A DNA stretch of 6,115 nucleotides, taken from Halothiobacillaceae bacterium. GTDB taxonomy: Bacteria; Pseudomonadota; Gammaproteobacteria; Halothiobacillales; Halothiobacillaceae. Position numbers and translations under genes: made by a program. The stretch covers positions 1 to 6,115 of the forward strand of contig DRZW01000086.1 in the NCBI GenBank assembly GCA_011380105.1, written 5' to 3'. Below, piece by piece: positions 1 through 5,950 of this stretch (position 1 is the stretch's first letter; each line of letters opens with the position of its first letter). The notes under the pieces are model-generated. The model did not search any database, was not told the DNA's origin, and saw only the letters and a program-made list of their open reading frames with translations.

Positions 1-1731
1 GCCCCGGAAAATATTGCAATCAAGCCGATAGGCTATCACCCAGCGATTACCGGGCGGCAGGATTTGTGGGGCGTTAAACCAGATTGCGGTTAAACGCCCG
101 CCGGGATTTCCCGGGTGCGCCACGGTTAGACGGTAATGCTTGCCACCCTTGATGGGTTTTTTTTCCAGCACCTGAAAATGATTAGCAAAAACCGGTTGCT
201 CAAAGCCGGTACCGAAAGGTCCGATGGCCTCTAAGGCATCATAAAATTCCAGACTAAGTTCAGCCGGGTCCAGCGCCCCTTCTACCTGCACCACATCCCG
301 TTGCGGCCAGTGTATATCCACCTGATCGACTGCCTCGGCAAATAACGCCCGAAAGCGCTCTAGCTGTGCATGCGGCAAGGTCAGACCCGCGGCCATGGCA
401 TGCCCACCAAACCCGGCAATCATGCCCGGCGCCCGTTGGTCGATCCACACCAGCAAATCACGCAGGTGCAAACCGTCAATCGACCGCCCCGAACCTTTGA
501 GCATAGTGCCTGTATCACCGGGGCATTCCGGGGCAAACACAAACACGGGTCGTAGCCAGCGGCTTTTTAAGCGCCCCGCCAGCAATCCAACTACACCAGG
601 ATGAAACTGTGGGTCAAAACGCACCCAGTCTTGGGGCTGCTCAGGTCGTGGCTGGCCAGCGAGCAATCGCACTTGCTCAAGTGCCTGATTAAGCATGCCC
701 TGCTCAATATCCTGGCGCTGGCGATTGGTTCGGTCTAACTCGATGGCCAATTGCCGCGCTTTTTCCGGTGTACTCGCCATCAGGCAGTTAACACCCTGGT
801 CCATATGCGCCAGTCGACCTGCCGCATTAAGCCGCGGGCCGACGATAAAACCCAAATCCGCCGCCCGCGCCTTACGATAATCCCGTCCGGCGACGGCAAA
901 TAAAGCCAACACGCCTACTTGACCACGTCCTTGGCGGATACAGGCCAAGCCCTGCGCGACCAGCCGGCGATTAAGTTCATCGAGCTTAACTACATCGGCG
1001 ATGGTTCCCAGCGCGACCAAGTCCAGATAACGCGCTAAATTCGGTGCCGGGGCTTTACTATTAAACCAGCCACGCTGAACCAAGATTGTCCGCAGGCGCG
1101 CGAGCACGTAAAACGCCACCCCCACCCCGGCTAGATTATGGCCGGCAAAGCGCACATCCGGCAGATTGGGGTTAGCAACAGCCGCCGCATCCGGCCAAGT
1201 TTCAGCCGGTAGGTGGTGGTCGGTTATCACCACCTTTGCACCAGAATCGTGAGCGGCGGCGACCCCGGAAAACGCCGCGATGCCATTATCAACGGTCAGG
1301 ACAACGTCACCCGGCCCAACCGGATGGTCGGCTAGCAGTTGCGGTGAGAGGCCATAGCCATGCTTTTGTCGATCCGGGATCACCACCACGACCTCAGCAG
1401 CACCCATGGCATCAAGCGCCAGCTTGGATAATGCACTGGCTGTAGCGCCATCGGCATCAAAATCGCCCACAATCACGATGCGCTGTTGGCTAAAAATGGC
1501 CTCTGCCAACACCAAGGCGGCATCCTCCAGCCCCGGCCAACCCTCCGGCGGGGGGAGTTTTTTTAAATCCGGGTCAATCTGCCTCGGATGGCTAACCCCA
1601 CGGCGGGCTAGTATGGCGGCAATGATAGGTGGAAAATCCGCCAATGCCGCCGAGGGCGAGACCCGCGGTGCCGTTTTGATCAGCGCGACCTGCTGGGAAA
1701 GTGCGTATTTTTGGGAAGGCGAAACAGACAT
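1..1731 (-). CDS. recJ: Single-stranded-DNA-specific exonuclease RecJ, 3' end cut off by window edge
   Basis: RecJ degrades single-stranded DNA 5' to 3' in the cytoplasm and serves RecF-pathway recombination, mismatch repair and base excision repair. The reading frame is open for 577 codons from ATG at 1731 to the window edge. The DHH-family metal-binding motifs are all visible: VGDFDADGATA near residues 88-98, TVDNG near 146-150, TDHH near 170-173, GVGVAF near 202-207, and GPRLNAAGR near 298-306. The DHHA1 region follows with LKGSGRS near 411-417 and FGGHAMAAG near 441-449. The last visible residues (DCNIFRG) match the point in E. coli RecJ about 14 residues before its end, so only a short C-terminal tail and the stop are missing. 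The start ATG shares one base with the stop of the upstream gene (TAATG), which supports this start and suggests translational coupling. No missing catalytic residue or frameshift is seen. Confidence 0.97.
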   Translation of the reverse strand, partial: MSVSPSQKYALSQQVALIKTAPRVSPSAALADFPPIIAAILARRGVSHPRQIDPDLKKLPPPEGWPGLEDAALVLAEAIFSQQRIVIVGDFDADGATASALSKLALDAMGAAEVVVVIPDRQKHGYGLSPQLLADHPVGPGDVVLTVDNGIAAFSGVAAAHDSGAKVVITDHHLPAETWPDAAAVANPNLPDVRFAGHNLAGVGVAFYVLARLRTILVQRGWFNSKAPAPNLARYLDLVALGTIADVVKLDELNRRLVAQGLACIRQGRGQVGVLALFAVAGRDYRKARAADLGFIVGPRLNAAGRLAHMDQGVNCLMASTPEKARQLAIELDRTNRQRQDIEQGMLNQALEQVRLLAGQPRPEQPQDWVRFDPQFHPGVVGLLAGRLKSRWLRPVFVFAPECPGDTGTMLKGSGRSIDGLHLRDLLVWIDQRAPGMIAGFGGHAMAAGLTLPHAQLERFRALFAEAVDQVDIHWPQRDVVQVEGALDPAELSLEFYDALEAIGPFGTGFEQPVFANHFQVLEKKPIKGGKHYRLTVAHPGNPGGRLTAIWFNAPQILPPGNRWVIAYRLDCNIFRG

Positions 1732-2750
1732 TAGCGTTTGTGTCGCCTAACCAGACGCTGGTAAAGACGCTGCCAAGGGGTTGCCCGCCGCCAGTAGGTG
1801 CCTTGGGTGTCACTGATAACCAGATTAGGCATATCTAGTTCCGCCAAAAGCTCATCGAGCCGATTTAAAGCCGCATGGTAGCCGGCCACATCGCCCTCCA
1901 GCCGACACCAGCCCGGCTCGGTGGCCAGAATAAGCACGTCCTGACCCTGACCGGAATTCAGCGCCTTGCCTGCATGCTCTAGATCTTGTGCGCCCGCGAT
2001 TACCTGCCTTAATAACGGCGAGTCGGTGAGCACGATTTTATCGCCCAGCCCCGGCACAACGGACGGCTCAACCGGCAGGGATACGGCGGCATGTGGCCAG
2101 AAGCTATTGATTTCCGGCTGGCCATGAGCGGCGCGTTGCTGATTGACCGGATGGCTGTAGAGCAGCATTTGCAACTCGGTTTGCAGACGTTGCCAATGCG
2201 CATCTCCCCGACCAGGATGAATAAAGGCCCCGGCATTGCGGTTTAAGGCATGAGCCAATGGGGTTAGTGATGCGGTGCTTAAATCGAAGGCGGCATTCTT
2301 GCGCCCGCCGAGATAAACCTGCCCGTCACGCTGCCAAACGGTAAGTCCATCGGCTTGTAAAAACGGATTGATAACATCGAGTATGTCGGCCTGCTCTGCC
2401 GCGGTAATCTGAAGATAACGACGACCCAGCACAATGGCATGATCGGTCTCCGCTTTAAGGTGCACCGGTTCAAAACAAGCCATCCAGGTTAGATCATCCG
2501 GTTGCACGCCTCCGGCATAATTAACCGCATGCAAAAACGCCTCAGGCTGTTCGACGCCCAACGCAGATAGCACACGAGCCTGAGGGTCATCTGCAAAATC
2601 TGAGTCGGTTAATTCAGCGTTTTGGACGGTTTTCTTTCTGCCATATTGAAGATAATCCGCCAGTAGACCTGACTTGGCTTGCCATTCAGGCTCGCTTGAA
2701 CCCAAGCACAGACCGGGGATGTATAACGTGCACTGGTTCGCTACGGCCAT
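1731..2750 (-). CDS. RpfE-like protein of unknown function (often annotated as phosphoglycerate mutase-like)
   Basis: This 339-residue protein resembles the RpfE-type family (COG4255 as I recall it), which often lies directly upstream of recJ in beta- and gammaproteobacteria, including the Xanthomonas rpf region. Its biochemical role is not established; labels such as cofactor-independent phosphoglycerate mutase are weak. Family landmarks seen are IPGL near residues 11-14, WMACFEPVHL at 89-98 (family form roughly WlcadPVHL), and TELQMLLYSHPVN at 191-203 (family QMLLHxHPVN). At 214-226 the sequence INSFWPHAAVSLP stands where relatives usually carry NSLWFWGGG..LP, so the glycine-rich part has diverged. 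The C-terminus is basic (RRATPWQRLYQRLVRRHKR). No signal peptide or membrane segment is apparent, so it is probably cytoplasmic. It overlaps its neighbours by one base at both ends (TAATG each time), fixing the ATG and suggesting co-expression with recJ. The family assignment is from memory of sequence patterns; function is unknown. Confidence 0.8.
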   Translation of the reverse strand: MAVANQCTLYIPGLCLGSSEPEWQAKSGLLADYLQYGRKKTVQNAELTDSDFADDPQARVLSALGVEQPEAFLHAVNYAGGVQPDDLTWMACFEPVHLKAETDHAIVLGRRYLQITAAEQADILDVINPFLQADGLTVWQRDGQVYLGGRKNAAFDLSTASLTPLAHALNRNAGAFIHPGRGDAHWQRLQTELQMLLYSHPVNQQRAAHGQPEINSFWPHAAVSLPVEPSVVPGLGDKIVLTDSPLLRQVIAGAQDLEHAGKALNSGQGQDVLILATEPGWCRLEGDVAGYHAALNRLDELLAELDMPNLVISDTQGTYWRRATPWQRLYQRLVRRHKR

Positions 2751-3394
2751 TATCCACCCCCGCCGGGGTGGTGTGCGCCATTGGGCAGACTATTGTCCAG
2801 ACAGGCAAGACGCCAAGGCTCACCGGCAGCCTTGGTTAGCTGTAGCCACGCGGCATATTCGGTTCTAATGCGCGCCACACTCTGCATCGGCGCATCCATC
2901 GCAATCGCCAATGCCGCCCGCATTACCACCGCATGGCTGACCAGCAAAACACGCCGACCCCTGTGTTCCTGGCCAATAGTATCTAGTGCTTGACTAACAC
3001 GCTTAAAAAACTCATGCATGGACTCGGCCCCTGCGGGGCGTCCGGCGACCGGATCGGCCCGAAAAGCGGCAAACTCTTCGGGATACTGTTTGGGAATTTC
3101 GGCATGGGTTAACCCTTCCCAGCGGCCAAATCCAATTTCACGAATATTGGAGTTGATCTGCACCGGCAGACGGCGTTGCTCACCAAGATGCCTGGCAAAA
3201 GCCTGACAGCGCGAAAGCGGTGAGCTAATAATGACATCCCAGTCATCCTCACCTAATGCGGCTATCCGTTCAATCCGTGTCTGCATTTGCTGCCAGCCGG
3301 TTTCGTTTAAGGGATCATCAATCTGATCACCTCGGTAGCGTTTGCCGCCGACCGGTTCGCCATGGCGAATTAGATCGATACGGGTTGTTGTCAT
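2750..3394 (-). CDS. Histidine phosphatase family protein (phosphoglycerate mutase / CobC-like)
   Basis: This 214-residue protein belongs to the histidine phosphatase superfamily, which hydrolyses phosphate monoesters through a phosphohistidine intermediate. The catalytic set is complete: LIRHGEP near residues 8-14 with Arg10 and the nucleophile His11, SSPLSRC at 57-63 with Arg62, REIGFGRWEG at 85-94 with Glu86 as likely proton donor, and LVSHAVVMR at 151-159 with His154. The length and the REIxFGRWEG block are typical of the small CobC-like (alpha-ribazole phosphatase) branch, but substrate cannot be read from the sequence and no cobalamin genes are in the window. The last 30 or so residues are not conserved in feature and end in PGGGG. 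The ATG at 3394 is preceded by a GGAAA-type ribosome site; the stop overlaps the RpfE-like start by one base, indicating coupled translation. A 43-base gap separates it from ampE. Confidence 0.9.
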   Translation of the reverse strand: MTTTRIDLIRHGEPVGGKRYRGDQIDDPLNETGWQQMQTRIERIAALGEDDWDVIISSPLSRCQAFARHLGEQRRLPVQINSNIREIGFGRWEGLTHAEIPKQYPEEFAAFRADPVAGRPAGAESMHEFFKRVSQALDTIGQEHRGRRVLLVSHAVVMRAALAIAMDAPMQSVARIRTEYAAWLQLTKAAGEPWRLACLDNSLPNGAHHPGGGG

Positions 3395-3437
3395 CGGATT
3401 TCCAGTTAAACAGTGTACGAAGGCGGTGTTATAACGC

Positions 3438-4334
3438 TCAAAGCCAGCCCGCTATCAGCAGCAGGGCCAGCAGACCTAAGCCAAACCATTGGGCACGCAG
3501 CTGAACGGCGTTGGCGGCACGGTACCAAAATCGCTGCTCGGACAGCCCCGCCTGCCGGTCGAGCGCAATGTCTTTATGCTCGGTTTCAATCGCGCTGTGC
3601 CCTACCCGTGCTAATAAACCCAGTGTGTAGGCTTCTAGCCAGGAGCGGGCACCATGACGAAACCCGAGATAACGATCAAACCGCCAGTGTTGCAAGCTGT
3701 TCTGAAACGACCCGGCCAGCATCAATAAAACCGCAAAAACTAAAGATGCCGGCACGGATAAAACCCCAAGCGTAAATTGCTGGCAGCGTTTAATCCAACC
3801 CCGGCGCGGCTCATCGGTAAGATTAAGGCGCGCCAGCCATTCGGTGCTGCGATAAAATACCGCCCCGGCCGGGCCGAGCAGTACAAACCAGAATAATAAG
3901 GCGAACCATTCAGAATAACCCAGCAATACCAGCCGCTGACCGGTAATGCGGGCATTGATGGCGTCAGGGCGGTAACGACTATCGGCAAAGAGCACCCGGC
4001 GGGCCTGGCTCACTAACTCGGTATCTTCTGCAAGGCAACCCTGATCCAACTCGAAGTTAATACGCTGGCTGTGACGCGGGGCAACCACCAGCATCAAAAC
4101 AGCCACGGCAAATAACCAATCCCACCAGCTAGCCGCGAAATAATCGATCACAGCAACGATCGCAGCCGGCAATAGCCATAACAATCCGCGCGCCAGCCAC
4201 GCGGGCAGACCTCGATAAGCCAATTCTAGCCAGCGACGAAAAATCACTTCCGGGGCGTGCCGTGTCCGCCAGTCGGTCTTTGCTTCAACCAACCGGTCAA
4301 GCAGCAACAGCGCGATAATGCTGACCAAAACCAT
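3438..4334 (-). CDS. ampE: AmpE-like integral inner-membrane protein
   Basis: The 298-residue product is a multi-pass membrane protein placed directly after ampD, as in E. coli and Pseudomonas, with a length near that of E. coli AmpE (284 residues). Hydrophobic stretches lie near residues 1-17, 51-67, 70-85, 143-161, 188-208 and 282-298. Between the third and fourth is a soluble region with charged residues. The segment FWFVLLGPAGAVFYR at 148-162 is a recognisable AmpE family motif, which also resembles the CobD/CbiB membrane family of cobalamin synthesis. AmpE has been proposed as a membrane sensor or signal transducer in the amp beta-lactamase induction system, but its molecular activity is unproven. 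It starts at ATG 4334, 29 bases after the ampD stop, behind a modest purine-rich site. CobD/CbiB homology is the main alternative label; the ampD neighbour favours AmpE. Confidence 0.87.
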   Translation of the reverse strand: MVLVSIIALLLLDRLVEAKTDWRTRHAPEVIFRRWLELAYRGLPAWLARGLLWLLPAAIVAVIDYFAASWWDWLFAVAVLMLVVAPRHSQRINFELDQGCLAEDTELVSQARRVLFADSRYRPDAINARITGQRLVLLGYSEWFALLFWFVLLGPAGAVFYRSTEWLARLNLTDEPRRGWIKRCQQFTLGVLSVPASLVFAVLLMLAGSFQNSLQHWRFDRYLGFRHGARSWLEAYTLGLLARVGHSAIETEHKDIALDRQAGLSEQRFWYRAANAVQLRAQWFGLGLLALLLIAGWL

Positions 4335-4363
4335 ACTTTCTCACTCTTGGAAAATTAAGACCA

Positions 4364-4927
4364 TCAGGTGCGAATAGCCATACCCTGCGGCAATTGTCCG
4401 CCTAGACGGCCCCAGTCAAAAGCCGGGCCGGGATCGGTCTTGCGTGCCGGGGCGATATGCTCATGCCCACAGATGTAACTTAATGATGGATAAGCCGTTT
4501 TCAGCGCCTTTAAAATATCGATCAGGGTCTCGTACTGAATTTGAGTGTAGGCTTGGGTATCGGTGCCTTCCAGCTCAATCCCGATAGAAAAATCATTGCA
4601 GCGCGCCCGGTCTAAAAACTGCGATTGGCCTGCATGCCAAGCCCGGCGATCAAAACGGACAAATTGCACCACCCGCCCATTGCGCTCAATTAACACATGC
4701 GCGCTGACGCGCAAATCGGCGATTTCGGCGAAAGACGGATGCGCATCGGGATCAAGCTGGTTGGTAAATAATGCTGTGATGTGCCCACCACCAAACTCGC
4801 CTGGTGGCAATGAAATGCCATGAATGACCACCAGATCAATCACGGTACCGGAGGGACGGTCGTCACAGTTAGGAGAGTATTCCTGAACTGCTGTGGCTAG
4901 GCGTTGGGTTTTTGCGTCCACTTCCAT
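4364..4927 (-). CDS. ampD: 1,6-anhydro-N-acetylmuramyl-L-alanine amidase AmpD
   Basis: AmpD is a cytoplasmic zinc amidase that cuts the bond between 1,6-anhydro-N-acetylmuramic acid and L-alanine of recycled muropeptides. Where an AmpR/AmpC system exists, this lowers the inducing anhydromuropeptide pool and represses AmpC beta-lactamase. The 187-residue protein matches E. coli AmpD (183 residues) nearly end to end. Zinc ligands are seen at His36 (VVIHGISLPPGEFGG), His155 (CGHEHIAP) and Asp165 (RKTDPGPAFDW). The catalytic Glu118 lies in SIGIELEGTD and Lys163 precedes the last ligand. The block DPDAHPSFAEIADLRVSAH and RAWHAGQSQF are family signatures. It has no signal peptide, which separates it from the periplasmic or outer-membrane AmiD-type paralogues. 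It begins 12 bases after the pncC stop, with no strong Shine-Dalgarno site in that gap, so coupling to pncC translation is plausible. No ampR or ampC is in the window. Confidence 0.96.
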   Translation of the reverse strand: MEVDAKTQRLATAVQEYSPNCDDRPSGTVIDLVVIHGISLPPGEFGGGHITALFTNQLDPDAHPSFAEIADLRVSAHVLIERNGRVVQFVRFDRRAWHAGQSQFLDRARCNDFSIGIELEGTDTQAYTQIQYETLIDILKALKTAYPSLSYICGHEHIAPARKTDPGPAFDWGRLGGQLPQGMAIRT

Positions 4928-4939
4928 AAACGCGACTGT

Positions 4940-5518
4940 TCAGCTCTTAAGACCCGACTCCGGCCAGAAGTCCGGATGCCATTCGGCAGGATTAACATCA
5001 GCCCAGCTTCGAGTACCAAGATGCGCCAGCAACCCACTAATGGCGATAGCAACCGCAGCACGGCGCACCGCCGCGCGGTCGCCTGGGAGGGCGAATCGGG
5101 CTGAAAAAACGATTGTTTGCTCATCACGATACGCCCAAGCAATCCATACCGTTCCTACCGGTTTGCGTTTTGAGCCACCACCGGGGCCGGCTATACCGGA
5201 AATAGCCACAGCATAATCAGCCCCGGCACGCATCACAGCATTTTCTGCCATCGTTTCAACACAGGCACGAGAGACTGCCCCATGCTGTTCGAGGACGGAC
5301 GCGGGCACGCCCAAATCGCGCATTTTCGCCTGATTACTGTAAGTAATCCAGCCACCCTCAAACCAGTCGGAGCTGCCCGCCAAATCCGTCAGACAGGTCG
5401 AGAGCAATCCACCGGTGCAGGATTCGGCCACCACCAAGCGCTTGCCGCTGGAGGTTAACGATTCTGCCAACAGGTTAACCTTAGCGGCGATATCATCAGG
5501 TAGATGGTTTTCACTCAT
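4940..5518 (-). CDS. pncC: Nicotinamide-nucleotide amidohydrolase PncC (CinA C-terminal domain family)
   Basis: PncC deamidates nicotinamide mononucleotide to nicotinic acid mononucleotide and ammonia, recycling NMN released by DNA ligase into NAD synthesis. The 192-residue protein is the stand-alone C-terminal CinA domain; the N-terminal MoCF-like domain of full CinA is absent. Motifs seen are VAESCTGG at 30-37 with likely nucleophile Ser33, YSNQAK at 60-65 with Lys65, HGAVS at 79-83, GIAGPGGGSKRKPVGTVW at 108-125, and GDRAAVRR at 146-153. It is about 25 residues longer than E. coli PncC; the extra C-terminal tail from about 168 is rich in Trp, Pro and acidic residues. The ATG at 5518 is chosen because another ATG 13 bases upstream is out of frame; a GGAAA stretch upstream is the best ribosome site. 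It is the first gene of the leftward run, so its promoter lies in the spacer to dnaB. Confidence 0.95.
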   Translation of the reverse strand: MSENHLPDDIAAKVNLLAESLTSSGKRLVVAESCTGGLLSTCLTDLAGSSDWFEGGWITYSNQAKMRDLGVPASVLEQHGAVSRACVETMAENAVMRAGADYAVAISGIAGPGGGSKRKPVGTVWIAWAYRDEQTIVFSARFALPGDRAAVRRAAVAIAISGLLAHLGTRSWADVNPAEWHPDFWPESGLKS

Positions 5519-5565
5519 ACTCGATTTCCATCAGATGGGTTGGGGCTGGTCATTAAAACCGCAAC

Positions 5566-5590
5566 TGGATTAAACCGGCTGCGTAATCCA
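5566..5590. repeat. Perfect 7-base inverted repeat upstream of pncC
   Basis: TGGATTA at 5566-5572 is matched by TAATCCA at 5584-5590 around an 11-base centre. It lies 48-72 bases before the pncC start, where it could be an operator or a weak hairpin in the pncC leader. The centre-to-centre distance of the arms is 18 bases, close to two helical turns. No regulator can be named from it. Confidence 0.4.
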
Positions 5591-5600
5591 ATGATGGTTC

Positions 5601-5609
5601 TTGTCCACA
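5601..5609 (+). promoter_or_regulatory. DnaA-box-like 9-mer
   Basis: TTGTCCACA differs from the E. coli consensus box TTATCCACA at one position (G for A at position 3). It is a single copy about 390 bases before dnaB and 83 bases before pncC. A lone near-match in 482 bases can occur by chance, so DnaA binding is only a possibility. There is no cluster of boxes, so this is not an origin. Confidence 0.25.
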
Positions 5610-5632
5610 ATCGGTTTAGCCCTGTTAACGCT

Positions 5633-5638
5633 ATAATA
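5633..5638 (-). promoter_or_regulatory. Candidate -10 element for the pncC operon
   Basis: On the minus strand these bases read TATTAT, five of six matches to TATAAT, and would start transcription near 5626, giving a leader of roughly 105 bases to the pncC ATG. No convincing -35 element lies at the right distance; the best is a TTCGCC with a 19-base spacer. The plus strand reads a perfect TATAAT at 5632-5637, also without a good -35, so the strand of use is uncertain. Confidence 0.25.
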
Positions 5639-5657
5639 GAACAATCAGTAACCTCTA

Positions 5658-5671
5658 GGCGAATATCCGCC
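5658..5671. repeat. Near-palindrome GGCGAATATCCGCC
   Basis: The 14 bases form a palindrome broken only at the pair A5662/C5667: outer arms GGCG and CGCC with an ATAT core. Flanking CCT (5652-5654) and AGG (5672-5674) could lengthen a hairpin with a three-base bulge. It sits about 20 bases outside the candidate pncC -10 element, in a position suited to an operator. No regulator is identified. Confidence 0.35.
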
Positions 5672-5689
5672 AGGGTAGCGTCTGATTTG

Positions 5690-5705
5690 CGGCTGTATAC
5701 GGCTG
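5690..5705. repeat. CGGCTG direct repeat with 10-base period
   Basis: CGGCTG at 5690-5695 recurs at 5700-5705, one helical turn apart, with the palindrome GTATAC (5695-5700) between them. A third copy lies at 5576-5581. The spacing suits a protein binding the same DNA face twice, but the words are short and chance is not excluded. Confidence 0.25.
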
Positions 5706-5739
5706 CCCGACCGTTAGCGGACTAAAGCTTAAACACCGC

Positions 5740-5814
5740 ATGAGCTATCAAACCGGTTTAATCACTATCTTAACCGCAGCTATCTTTTCGGTGGTGGTTG
5801 AAACAGGTCACTGA
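5740..5814 (+). CDS. Possible 24-residue hydrophobic small ORF (weak)
   Basis: An ATG at 5740 opens a 24-codon frame ending in TGA at 5812-5814. The product starts MSYQTG and continues with a hydrophobic stretch LITILTAAIFSVVV, then ETGH, the profile of a single-pass membrane microprotein. No good Shine-Dalgarno sequence lies within 4-12 bases of the ATG, the nearest GGA being about 18 bases upstream, and I know no homologue. An open frame this short is expected by chance in a 482-base spacer, so this is only a candidate. Confidence 0.12.
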   Translation: MSYQTGLITILTAAIFSVVVETGH

Positions 5815-5856
5815 TGGCCTACACGCCTAATTTATTGATATGGCTCGTTGCTCACG

Positions 5857-5897
5857 GCAAGGCTACTTGCAATAGAACTTGCGCGGCAGTTTTTTTT
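5857..5897 (+). other. Small hairpin followed by a T8 tract in the dnaB upstream region
   Basis: GCAAG (5857-5861) and CTTGC (5866-5870) form a perfect 5-pair stem with the four-base loop GCTA. A second CTTGC at 5878-5882 offers an alternative partner for the same left arm. Eight T follow at 5890-5897. The T run is 20 bases past the first hairpin and the intervening TGCGCGGCA gives only a three-pair stem, so this is a poor match to an intrinsic terminator. It could end a short rightward transcript, but that is speculative. Confidence 0.2.
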
Positions 5898-5921
5898 AAG
5901 ATCCTCAAAAATGAACCCGCC

Positions 5922-5950
5922 GGGACACCAGCCTGTCGATTGCGTATGAT
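5922..5950 (+). promoter_or_regulatory. Candidate sigma-70 promoter of dnaB
   Basis: GGGACA at 5922-5927 (four of six matches to TTGACA) is followed after exactly 17 bases by TATGAT at 5945-5950 (five of six matches to TATAAT). Transcription would start near 5957 and give a leader of about 44 bases. The spacing and position just before dnaB make it the best promoter candidate in the spacer. Confidence 0.5.

Noticed and set aside
260..1750. Several short open frames on both strands across the recJ region
   Set aside because: They overlap a continuous 577-codon RecJ frame that carries all DHH-family motifs. Their products have no recognisable features and arise from the GC-rich codon pattern of recJ.
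3428..3433. Minus-strand TATAAC in the 43-base gap before the phosphatase gene, as an internal promoter
   Set aside because: It matches the -10 consensus at five of six bases but has no -35-like element 16-18 bases upstream, where the sequence lies in the ampE coding end.
5857..5897. Intrinsic terminator upstream of dnaB
   Set aside because: The only perfect stem has five pairs and ends 20 bases before the T run, and the sequence just before the T run folds into at most a three-pair stem. It is kept only as a weak structural note.
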